Shown in pieces: positions 51,701 through 57,835 of a stretch of 58,894 bases of DNA (position 1 is the first letter of the stretch; each line of letters starts with the position of its first letter). The position numbers and the translations under genes were made by a program. The notes beneath the pieces are model-generated. The model was not told the DNA's origin, made no database searches, and was given only the letters and a program-made list of their open reading frames with translations. Origin of the DNA: an uncultured Verrucomicrobiota bacterium. Lineage in GTDB: Bacteria; Verrucomicrobiota; Verrucomicrobiia; Limisphaerales; UBA9464. Location of the stretch: NCBI GenBank assembly GCA_903910585.1, contig CAIWAH010000098.1, forward strand, positions 1 to 58,894, written 5' to 3'.

Positions 51701-54700
51701 GGTGCAGCTTGCCAGCGCCGAAGGCGCGAAGGCGGACCTGACCATTGACTACGTCGTCGAACTCCCGCAGCCGCGGTTGGTCGCCACCCCGCGGGCATTG
51801 GAAAGCGGCATGGTCCGCGGCCGGCAGACGCTGGTGGAATTCGAGGTGGTCAACACCGGCGGGGCCGAGACCGGACCGCTGAACCTGACCTTCCCGGAGA
51901 TTCCCTGGCTGAAGGCGGCCAACGCCACGCCGCTGGCCTCCCTGCCGCCCGGTGGCCGCGTGACGATTGGCCTCCAGCTTACGCCGGACGAGACGGTGCC
52001 GCTCGACATCTACGAGGGACGCCTCGCGGTCCACAACAGCGACGTGGGCGTGACCGTGCCGTTCAAGTTCCGGCATGTGTCCGACGCGGTGGGCGACGTG
52101 ACCGTGACCGTCGTGGACGAACTGACCTACTACGGCGCCGGCGGACCGAAGGTGGCGGGCGCCCAGGTGGTCCTCCGTGATCCGTTCACCAGCGAGGCGC
52201 GTTACACGGGCCTCAGCGACACCAACGGCCTGGTCCGCTTCGCCGGCGTGGCGGAAGGCTCCTACAATCTCGATGTCACCGCCCCCAAGCACGACAACTT
52301 CCTCCAGACGGTCGCCGTCGCGCCGGGCAAGACGAACGAGTTCACCGCCTTCCTCCGCACGCAGTTGGTGCGCTACAACTGGAAGGTCGATGAGATCGAC
52401 ATCGAGGAGAAGGCCAAGATCACCCTCGAGACCATCTTCGAGACCACGGTGCCGGTGCCGGTGGTGACCATCGAGCCCAACAGCATTGACCTCACCGGCG
52501 TCGAGACGGACGAGTATCAGGTCGAGCTCAAGTTCACGAACCACGGCCTGATCGCGGCGCAGGATGTGATGATGAAGTTCGCCGACGGCTCGAAGTGGAG
52601 CGTGCATCCGGTGACCGAGGACATCGGGGTGATTCCGGCCAAGAGCTCGCTGACGGTGCCGGTGATCTTCCGGCGCATCAGCCCGGACGCCGAACCCAAT
52701 GGCGGCCTTGCCCGGCAGTCCCTTGGCCGGGCCGCGAGCGGCTCCCGGGGCTGCGACGGTCCGACCATCGGCGTGGATTGGAGATTGATCTGCGGGCCGT
52801 TCGGGGTGGCTTACTGGGCCCCGGTCCCGATCATTGACCTGGGCTTGTGCCCGCCGTTGCCGAGTGGTCCGGGCGGCGGTGGCGGCGGCCTCTACATTCC
52901 CGTGAGCATTCCGAGTCCGCCGAGCGGTGGGCCCGGCGGTCGCGGTTATGCCGTGGACATCGGCTGGGGTAACCGCGGTTTCGCGACCTATTCGGCTACC
53001 AACGACTGCTCCTGCCTCAAGGGGGGATTTGTGGAGAAATGCCTCGCGGCCGAGGGCGGATTCAAGGGCGAGCTCAAGGGCTTTGCCCAGAAGATTGCCA
53101 ACTCGGCCCTTTCGGGCCTTGCCTACACCCGGCTCCTCGGCGTGGAAGTGAAGATCAGCGGTTCCGGCAAACTCTGCACCTGCTGCGCGGAAGTGGACGG
53201 CCAGGGTGTCGTGGGACTCAAGGCGCAGGGCAATCTGACCGCGCAGATTGAGGCGAAGGTGTTCTTCGGTCCCAGCGTGAAGTGGAGCCAGGGCGTCGAG
53301 GTGTCCGGACTGAGCGAAGCCGAGGGCGAATTCTTCGCCGGCGGCGGGGTCGAGGTGGGGGCAACCGGCTACGCGTCGCTCAGTGCCGCGACGGAGTGTC
53401 TCTTCGAGAATCCGGAAATCTGCCTCGAAGGCGGTATCTCCTCGAAGCTGTTTGCCGGCATCAAGGCGTCCGGCAAAGTGACGGGCACGACCGCGGGCGG
53501 GCAGAAGATCTCCGCCGGGGTGGAAGGGGTGATCGGGGTGGAAGGCGGCTTCACCGCCCGCTCCAAGACCTGCACCAAGAACGGTGTCACCACGACCAGC
53601 AACAACATCTGCCGCGATGCCATCGTGGCCAAGGGCAGCCTGCAGGCCAGCTATGAACAGCCGGCGAACGAATCGGAAGTCGGCGACGTCAACGGCTTCG
53701 CTGGCCTCGGCTTCAGTGTTGAGCGTGAACTGGCGGCAGCAGACTGCCCGGGCGAAAGCTCCAACGTGACGCCGCTCCTGCTCGCGGAGTCGGACGCCGC
53801 CGTGGTGGCCCGCTGGTTCGGGCACGGATCGCCCGCCGCGCTCGCCGCGGTGGTCGCCCCGCAGTCGGCCGGAGTCTCCGCACTCGGTGCTGATGCGACC
53901 GGTCCCCAGCTCTCCAGCGTCCTGATGGCCGGCATGCCCGCACAGTCGGCGGCCGGTGCCACGGTGAAGGAGTTTGTCTTCGACCGCACGTCCCAGCCCG
54001 CCAACGCGGCGGATTGGGCCAAGGCCGCCAGCCTTGCCCAGAAGCGGGCCGCCCGGGCGGCCAAACCGGCCCGGGCAGCCGATGCGGCGAACGGTGTCTG
54101 TGCCCAGGTGAAACTCCAGATCGAGCAGGAGGCGGTGGTTACCCGGAAAGCCATCGGGGCGACGCTGGAACTCATCAACGAATCCGAGGACACGGAACTC
54201 CAGGACGTCGGGGTCACCATCAACATCTACGACGCGGCCGGAAACCTCGCGAACGACCGCTTCATCGTGCTCGCGCCGGAACTGACCCGGCTTACCCCGA
54301 TGGAGACCAGCGCCACCGACAGCTTCATCTTCGGCGGCATGGCCCTGAAGCTGGCGCCGGCCACCACCGGTTCGGCCCGCTGGGTGATCCTCCCGCGCGA
54401 CGAGGCGGCGCCGGAAGACGTGGAATATTACTACGTCGGCGGCGTGCTCGCTTACACGGCCGGCGGCGTTCCCGGAACGGCGGAACTCACACCCGGCCAG
54501 GTCCGCGTGTATCCGAACGCCAAGCTCGACCTGAAATACTTCCACCAGCGCGACGTGTTCAGCGACGACCCGTTCACCGATGAGGTCGAACCTTCGCTGC
54601 CGTTCACGCTCGGCGTGATGGTCCACAACAAGGGCCGCGGTCTGGCTCGCAACATGCACATCACCTCGGCCCAGCCGAAGATCGTGGAGAATGTGAAGGG

Positions 54701-56753
54701 CCTGCTGATTGACTTCTCGATCATCGCCACCGAGGTCGCCGGCAAGTCGCTCACGCCGTCACTGCGGGCCGAGTTCGGCGACATCCAGCCGGGTGACACC
54801 GCCATCGGCCGCTGGCTGCTGAAGTCGTCCTTACAGGGCTTGTTCATCGACTACAAGGCGACCCTCGAACACGAGGACCGCTTCGGTCAGGCCGGGGCCT
54901 CGGTGTTCGATGGGATTGAGATCCATGAGCTCATCCATCAGGTCGAGGCCCAGGGTGGCTTCGCCGACGGCAAACCGGACTTCCTCGTGAACGACCTCAA
55001 GGACGACGAGGATCTGCCAGACACCGTTCACCTCAGCGACGCCACGACGGCGCCCGTGGCTGTTGTGCGGGCGGCGAGTCCCGACGGGGAACCGAATGCC
55101 AATGATCTCGAGATCGTGCTCACGACGCCGATGCCCGCCGGCTTCGCGTATCTGCGCGTGCCCGATCCGGCCAACGGGAAGTTCCGTCTTGCCGGGGTGA
55201 AACGTTCCGACGGACGGGTGCTGCCGGTGGACGTGAACGCTTGGGTCACCGACCGCACCTTCCTCGGCATGGGCAAACGTCCGCGTTACGAAAACGTCCT
55301 GCACCTGTTCGACCACGACAGCATCGGCAGCTATACGCTGACCTACGCCCGCGACGAACGGGCGCCGGACCTCACCGCGCCCAGCAGCCGCGTGGCCTCG
55401 TTGCCGGCCAACAGCCCGGCGCAGATTCCGGTCAGCTGGTCTGGGCAGGACGACGCCTTCGGCACCGGCGTCGGTGGCTACGACCTGTTCGTGTCGGTCA
55501 ACGGCGGCCCGTTCCAGCGATGGCTGACCAACACCCGTGCCACTTCTGCGCTGTATCCGGGCGCGGCCGGACGTTCCTACGCGTTCTACTCCCGTGCCCG
55601 CGACACCGCCGGCAACGTGGAGGAAGCGCCGCTGGCGCCGCAGGCCACGACCTTCACGACCGGCAATTCCGCGCCGACGGTGGACCCGTTGGTGCCGGTC
55701 ACCGTGGATGAAGGCGGCACGGTGAATTTCACCGTGTCCGCGACCGATGCGGACATCCCGGCGGATGCGATCGCCTACAGCCTGGCCAATGCGCCCGCCG
55801 GCATGACCGTGGACGCCACGACCGGCGTCGTGAGCTGGGTCACCGGCGAGGCCGACGGCCCACGCACCTACAATGTGACGGTGCAGGCAACCGACAATGG
55901 CGTTCCCAGCCTCACGGGCGAAGCCGTGGTGACGGTCACGGTCCGCGAACTCAACGCCGCGCCGACCCTCGAGCCGGTGGCGGGAATCCTGGCCGCAAAG
56001 GAGGGCGAACTGCTGACGGTCAACCTGGTGGCCGCCGATGCGGATCTGCCGGCCCAGCCATTGCGTTTCCGCCTCGCGGAGGGTGCCCCGGCCGGGGCCG
56101 CGGTGAATTCCTCCGGGGTGCTGCAATGGGTTCCGGGCGAGACCGACGGCGGTCGCACGGTGACGCTCGGCGTGATCGTTTCGGATGGCCAGGCGCCGGA
56201 ACTCACTGCGACCACGACCGTGACTGCGCACGTGATCGAGGCCAACTCAGCGCCGCTCCTCGCGCCGATCAGCGACCAGGTGATCTGGGAAGGAGACTTG
56301 CTGAGCCTGCAATTCCTGGCCAGCGACACCGACCTGCCGGCGCAGACGCTCCGATTCAGCCAGAGCGGCCATGACGGCCTGAATACCGTGCTGGACGCCG
56401 CGAGCGGCGCCTTCTCGTGGCTGCCGGTTGAAAGCGAAGTGCCCGGCACCAACCACATCACCATCACCGTCACAGACGAGGCGACGCCGGCAGCCAGTGC
56501 CAGCCAAAGTTTCCGGCTGATTGGCCGGGCGCTGAAAGCCGGCTTAAACCGGCCGCAGCGGTTCGCGAACGGCGACCTGTCCTTCCGGTTCAAGGGCACG
56601 GCCGGCCGGCGCTACGTGCTGGAAGGCTCCACGGACTTCGAAGTGTGGACCCCGCTCCAGGAATTCGTGGCCGATCCGGCCATCCTGACGCTCACGGACC
56701 AGACCTCGTCGGCCTTCCCGTGGCGCTACTTCCGGGCGCGCGAACTGCCCTGA
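42798..56753 (+). CDS. Giant secreted multidomain adhesin-like protein, 4651 aa
   Basis: The start is ATG 42798 (MKTRRVDALSVTLLLLAPAS, a signal peptide), not an upstream in-frame ATG at 42750. Order of modules: LamG-like domain (about 22-235, GWWAGENDATDATGANPGSL); six 181-182-residue repeats (255-1265); a beta-helix tail like autotransporters (GTVSPGSSIGALRFVGSF, 1290); PA14 (1436-1570); five CARDB Ig-like units (1652-2250); four Calx-beta-like units (2260-2670); a sixth CARDB; Ig-like and CarbopepD_reg-like domains (2790-3195); a Gly/Cys-rich module (3310-3660); a conserved block with DGKPDFLVND; two or more cadherin/He_PIG-like units (4290-4580); and a short C-terminal beta domain. No enzyme is evident. 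The likely role is surface attachment or a cell-surface scaffold. It is not interrupted. Confidence 0.9.
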   Translation: MKTRRVDALSVTLLLLAPASLTGAGLPPGMIGWWAGENDATDATGANPGSLVGGAAFGAGKVGQAFALDGADDYVDVGPLPAVAGADGLTVMAWVRRSHGDFSVGGIVGQWNTGGGGGNRFLLYNSEGAEVGKGSFVVEFDGGGSAGVGGTTLLPVGDWIHVAAVWRSSDGFVGLYKNGALEASAIGPVGKRLSTAGAGTAKLGEWGTVRGPAYKWPGDLDEVAIFNRALSAAEIQRVVGAGLLSLPPESENDVAAGTELLIQGSNSKGHLNYETDGFSNFGSVRLESINSGYTSGLTLWGGYLTNDLTGVVTINPGSGGARFIRGGLLNYGTVNVNHEAEFGGAASWFRNLGTWNVETGDTATLAGAGTRFEQAGGVLQQGGGFTVDGTKFVFSGGEVRGGYVYVDGGELALGNGVPGEGRFILTRSSARLTGEVGPQTEVWVRGDNRGNHTLARAEGGFANRGTLRLESANSGYSSSFQVDGVLTNASSGKIVSNDGAGGGRQLVAELRNEGLLTLNYGLGLGRAEARHVNRGTMDITAGNSLVLDAGAQTFRQEAGVLNIAGGFDASNIQFEFAGGDLTGGAYLDNSRLVVEPGATGPGYFYLTRSGSRLAGSLQTGQTVHVRGDNRGGHTQITVEPGFVNRGHVKLESAHAGYTSSLALNEGSFRTRPGGQVSINPGAGGARNFTAELFNEGDFTVNYGANLGRDHASHTNRGTFTVAEGVGLRLDRPGQTFRQEAGLLNLPGGFDAVGLRFDFAGGEIVGTPYLDTVRLNIVPGSSRPASFILTHSASRLEGALHAGQTVWIRGDNRGGHTDLTLVPDFPNRGTLRLASAHAGYTTSFHQDSGAFRNLAGGRLLVEAGAGGARRLGTELQNDGEVLLTYPTTIARQDAVHANRGTFTVASGVGLTLGGLGQTFRQEAGRLDIAGGGDFSDLRFEFLGGTLTGTPYLDRCTLLIPAANDSPGSFIMTHSGSRLLGELHPGQTVWVRGDNRGGQTEIPLAPEFTNRGLLRLESAHAGYTSAIAKSEGSLVNQAGGVIRVNPGSGGPRVIRAQLVNEGTIEGNHDLTLGRAGDVHVNRGQFLLATGAALGFTSEGQTLRQEAGELTLGGGLSGTRQRLEYLGGLIEGGVYLVGSELVFGPGAGPGGTFTVTRSDTRLFGSVPAGARLTVRGDNQGGQTAAVAPEGLANAGYLQIASAHAGYTSALDVIAGALVNEAGGILEVNPGSGGPRRLGTPLVNHGEFNVNYPVTLGRGGDAGESDGVIRVADGVTLTLDGPMQVTGGQLTGNGTFNGTMVSRGTVSPGSSIGALRFVGSFTQEARGAIDLEVEDAVAASYDRVTFSGSTRLEGVIRVRLLGGYEPTAGASFALINGAFTGTPRLELPPLTAGLKWQAKFDGGLVLTVEEAPATELAIAGQVRGPGNQALPGLAVQAVQADYRGLLAEFWSQQSTNGTPVTRRLDATVDFDWGGGSPAANIGGDNFYVRWTGWLTPEFSEDYTLSTISDDGSWLWIDDQLVVDNGGLHGMSEQSGTVTLEAGRSYHVRVETHENSGGAGCRFYWSSASQARGPVPVTALRPPEDVGELAPTDYVTLSALTDAAGRYRLPVSAGEWSVMVNGAEALGLEPPVAREVVVTDQDVTADFVLGPSTAPRFPDLVIGEVAAPATAVGGQTVEITWRSQNQGEGAATAPWREMVLFGRQSGGFGAQPLGFLEVTNSLAAGEGVTRRLDVTLPANIVGRYWLLVRTDSTLQVDEGSREGNNLTASAQPTDLLIGDLVVDSVTAPAEVKFGETAEVTWVVRNAGGALVSLPWRDTVSLSTANNGGGTMLVQPAAPAALAPGETYTNTVVVTVPLSGQNTPGPRYFLVRTDAGGQQTEADEGNNLGASAVINVLAPPPPDLAVTEVLAPAVAPLGQPVALVWTVKNLGLTRAVAPWAERLLLATDAAGADPFDLLTLTVNDPLEPGAEVRRTNQVIFPVSQVGERFLLVTTDVNDDVAETGPAENNTGATTNTFLISAPNLVAETLLVPSSGTLGSAVQIRWTVRNAGTAAITAPWTDRVQLHLPGGRFTLLNLASDDLLPLAAGATYERVTNVSLPLLPGVSAGVYQVSVMADAAGDLGESVETDNERDAGNLPLTIELPPLPDLTVTDVTFPANAVAGTDVDVTWTVKNAGTAPAAALWQETFALSADEVPGGDISLLTVSENQPLAPGSAVTRTNRVRIPASLAGVFSVFAAADAGGEVVEGNEANNTGAATNRINLPSKLTLELAVAAVTEGDVPPVVRGRLFRTGPVNLPLSVTLQSGDTNEISAPESVVIPAGAPVVDVNFGILADGIVDGTKNVLLTADADGFFAGTASVLVQDIDRPRLSLAFDSTNVLEGLTLAATVSRPQAEPLPLDVNVLSSLGDVLVPTVVTIPAGASNVMFTVIAVDDTALGLAREATVSVTASGHLPGAGTVRVEDNDNPGLAVVVEPGTFSESAGGLAARALVSRTNVTARPLLVQLRVGDDSEAVVQPSVVIRGGAAAAEVYVSAVNDTAADGPQTVSLRAFVADTVSGTVFAEAPPANFSVTDDDGPTLRLTLGGTLAREGRDPALTGVVTRNTDTTAALTVQLTSADTTEATVPVTVEIPAGATSVTFPITTLNDGVVDGNQRVTLTAAAEGIAPGTAQLTVSDGDLPDLVVSEFTAPASGVTRGLFEVGYRITNQGFDRAVGTIVQKIVLSRDPVLDDQDAVLDETPFNAALPIGESFSRTLTLFLPGETGTFWIFVTADAGNAVRETLEDNNSARASSPVKVEPAYTATVETDVTTAPAGTAIPLKGRAVRPNGAAAAGELVNVHVVLNGARRRLSALTGLTGEFTATFQPLPNEAGSYTLGAAHPGVAEAPVQDRFNLLGLKLTPNYAQQTVLPGSVARSEFELLNLSALPLTGITAKSGAVDGLSVTVDAPAQLAPGAVGRVTVISSVPEPRDAAGRFVVQLASAEGAKADLTIDYVVELPQPRLVATPRALESGMVRGRQTLVEFEVVNTGGAETGPLNLTFPEIPWLKAANATPLASLPPGGRVTIGLQLTPDETVPLDIYEGRLAVHNSDVGVTVPFKFRHVSDAVGDVTVTVVDELTYYGAGGPKVAGAQVVLRDPFTSEARYTGLSDTNGLVRFAGVAEGSYNLDVTAPKHDNFLQTVAVAPGKTNEFTAFLRTQLVRYNWKVDEIDIEEKAKITLETIFETTVPVPVVTIEPNSIDLTGVETDEYQVELKFTNHGLIAAQDVMMKFADGSKWSVHPVTEDIGVIPAKSSLTVPVIFRRISPDAEPNGGLARQSLGRAASGSRGCDGPTIGVDWRLICGPFGVAYWAPVPIIDLGLCPPLPSGPGGGGGGLYIPVSIPSPPSGGPGGRGYAVDIGWGNRGFATYSATNDCSCLKGGFVEKCLAAEGGFKGELKGFAQKIANSALSGLAYTRLLGVEVKISGSGKLCTCCAEVDGQGVVGLKAQGNLTAQIEAKVFFGPSVKWSQGVEVSGLSEAEGEFFAGGGVEVGATGYASLSAATECLFENPEICLEGGISSKLFAGIKASGKVTGTTAGGQKISAGVEGVIGVEGGFTARSKTCTKNGVTTTSNNICRDAIVAKGSLQASYEQPANESEVGDVNGFAGLGFSVERELAAADCPGESSNVTPLLLAESDAAVVARWFGHGSPAALAAVVAPQSAGVSALGADATGPQLSSVLMAGMPAQSAAGATVKEFVFDRTSQPANAADWAKAASLAQKRAARAAKPARAADAANGVCAQVKLQIEQEAVVTRKAIGATLELINESEDTELQDVGVTINIYDAAGNLANDRFIVLAPELTRLTPMETSATDSFIFGGMALKLAPATTGSARWVILPRDEAAPEDVEYYYVGGVLAYTAGGVPGTAELTPGQVRVYPNAKLDLKYFHQRDVFSDDPFTDEVEPSLPFTLGVMVHNKGRGLARNMHITSAQPKIVENVKGLLIDFSIIATEVAGKSLTPSLRAEFGDIQPGDTAIGRWLLKSSLQGLFIDYKATLEHEDRFGQAGASVFDGIEIHELIHQVEAQGGFADGKPDFLVNDLKDDEDLPDTVHLSDATTAPVAVVRAASPDGEPNANDLEIVLTTPMPAGFAYLRVPDPANGKFRLAGVKRSDGRVLPVDVNAWVTDRTFLGMGKRPRYENVLHLFDHDSIGSYTLTYARDERAPDLTAPSSRVASLPANSPAQIPVSWSGQDDAFGTGVGGYDLFVSVNGGPFQRWLTNTRATSALYPGAAGRSYAFYSRARDTAGNVEEAPLAPQATTFTTGNSAPTVDPLVPVTVDEGGTVNFTVSATDADIPADAIAYSLANAPAGMTVDATTGVVSWVTGEADGPRTYNVTVQATDNGVPSLTGEAVVTVTVRELNAAPTLEPVAGILAAKEGELLTVNLVAADADLPAQPLRFRLAEGAPAGAAVNSSGVLQWVPGETDGGRTVTLGVIVSDGQAPELTATTTVTAHVIEANSAPLLAPISDQVIWEGDLLSLQFLASDTDLPAQTLRFSQSGHDGLNTVLDAASGAFSWLPVESEVPGTNHITITVTDEATPAASASQSFRLIGRALKAGLNRPQRFANGDLSFRFKGTAGRRYVLEGSTDFEVWTPLQEFVADPAILTLTDQTSSAFPWRYFRARELP
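43581..46650 (+). repeat. Six tandem 181-182-residue repeats in the giant protein
   Basis: Repeat markers fall at residues 262, 444, 625, 807, 989 and 1171: IQGSN once, then V/I-RGDN five times. Each repeat has a RGDNxGG-T strand, an N-RG-xRLxSxxxGYTS strand, and, up to the fifth repeat, a GQT-x-RQEAG strand. DNA identity between units is high (545-bp period), suggesting recent duplication. Confidence 0.85.
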
Positions 56754-56765
56754 AGTCCTGGGAAT

Positions 56766-57335
56766 TCATCGTGGGACTGCCGGCGTGACGGCCGGCGGTC
56801 CTGCGGGCAGCAGTGAGAACACCACTGCGTCCCGGGGTGTTCCTCGGATGAGCAGGCGATGGCGCAGGATGCCTTCCCGCACGGCGCCGAGTTTTTCCGC
56901 GACCCGCAGGCTCGCGGTGTTGTCCGGTTCAACGAGGATTTCCAGCCGCTGAAGCCACAGGTCGCCAAAGGCAAACTCGGCCAGCAGCCGGCTCAGCGCG
57001 CCGGCCAGGCCGCGGCCGCGGGCGGATGAGCGGACGAAGTAGCCGAGATTGGCGACGCGATGCGTCCGGTTGAAATGGCCCACGGCACCGCCGCCGAGAA
57101 GTCGGCCGGAGTCGCGGTCTTCCGCCACGAATGCATAGCCGTCGCCATTGTCCCATTGTTGCAGGCGTTCGGTGATGAAGAGTTCGGCCCCGGCGAGGTC
57201 GGTGACTGCGTCGGTCCACATCATGCGGGGACCGATGTCTTCGGCCGATTCCAGAGCCAGTTCCAGCAGGGCCGGGGCATCGCCCGAGCGCCAGCGTCGG
57301 AGCCGGAAGGTGTCGCCGGAAAGGACGGTGCGCAT
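56766..57335 (-). CDS. GNAT-family N-acetyltransferase (RimJ/RimL type)
   Basis: 189 aa from the ATG at 57335. An upstream in-frame extension runs through guaD and is ignored. TFRLRRWRSGDAPALLELA at the start and GYAFVAEDRDSGRLLGG fit the RimJ/RimL branch. NLGYFVRSSARGRGLAGALS holds the acetyl-CoA loop (R-G-x-G-x-A variant), and RLEILVEPDNTASLRVAEKL with GAVREGILRHRLLIRG is the usual C-terminal half. It acetylates an amine on a protein N-terminus or small molecule in the cytoplasm; the substrate is unknown. Its start is 7 nt after the guaD stop, so it is co-transcribed. It converges with the giant gene, 12 bp between stops. Confidence 0.85.
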   Translation of the reverse strand: MRTVLSGDTFRLRRWRSGDAPALLELALESAEDIGPRMMWTDAVTDLAGAELFITERLQQWDNGDGYAFVAEDRDSGRLLGGGAVGHFNRTHRVANLGYFVRSSARGRGLAGALSRLLAEFAFGDLWLQRLEILVEPDNTASLRVAEKLGAVREGILRHRLLIRGTPRDAVVFSLLPAGPPAVTPAVPR

Positions 57336-57342
57336 GTGCGGG

Positions 57343-57822
57343 TCAGTAGGGAGTGCGGTCGGGCTTGGCCAGCCATTCGCGAAACAGCGGGGCCGCTTCC
57401 GACCGCAACAGCGAAGCGGTGGGGATCCGGCGGTCCGCGAGCGGCGCCACGATTTCCCGGTAAAGCCACTCGTCATCGAATCCGCCGCCGGCCGCATCCT
57501 CCCGGTTTGCGGCGAAGAAGATCCGATCCACCCGGGCCCAATGGGCGGCGCCGAGACACATGGGGCAGGGTTCGCAGCTCGTGTATAGATCGCAGCCGCG
57601 GAGCTCGAAGTGGCCGACCCGAGCACACGCCGCGCGGAGAGCGACGATTTCCGCGTGGGCGGTGGGGTCGTGGGTGGCAAGCACCCGGTTGTGGCCTTCG
57701 GCGAGGATTTCCCCGGCGCGGACAATCACGCAGCCGAACGGACCGCCGGCCCCGGCCAACATGCCTTCCCGGGCCAAGGCAATGGCCCGGCGCATGAATT
57801 CGGGGTCCGGGTGAACCGCCAT
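57343..57822 (-). CDS. guaD: Guanine deaminase, cytidine-deaminase fold
   Basis: 159 aa, ATG at 57822. The protein is very similar in layout to Bacillus GuaD (156 aa). PTAHAEIVALRAA supplies the zinc His and catalytic Glu. TSCEPCPMCLGAAHWARVDR supplies the two zinc cysteines. The C-terminal GGGFDDEWLYREI corresponds to the GuaD-specific segment, which separates it from tRNA adenosine deaminase (TadA). It deaminates guanine to xanthine for purine salvage or nitrogen use. It lies 13 nt after the TlpA-like gene and 7 nt before the acetyltransferase gene, all in one direction. Confidence 0.88.
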   Translation of the reverse strand: MAVHPDPEFMRRAIALAREGMLAGAGGPFGCVIVRAGEILAEGHNRVLATHDPTAHAEIVALRAACARVGHFELRGCDLYTSCEPCPMCLGAAHWARVDRIFFAANREDAAGGGFDDEWLYREIVAPLADRRIPTASLLRSEAAPLFREWLAKPDRTPY

Positions 57823-57835
57823 GGGCGGACGAGGC

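Noticed and set aside
49890..54659. A very long open frame on the minus strand opposite the giant gene (and similar ones at 43644-46382, 28585-31353 and 12179-13969)
   Set aside because: Compositional shadows of high-GC genes: low-complexity Arg/Gly/Ala/His-rich translations with no recognisable domain, fully overlapping genes with clear homology.
54925..54960. HELIH in the giant protein, matching the HExxH zinc-protease pattern
   Set aside because: It lies in a block (EIHELIHQVEAQGG, then DGKPDFLVND) that reads as a structural beta domain. There is no downstream third zinc ligand in a metzincin or gluzincin arrangement, so it is probably chance.
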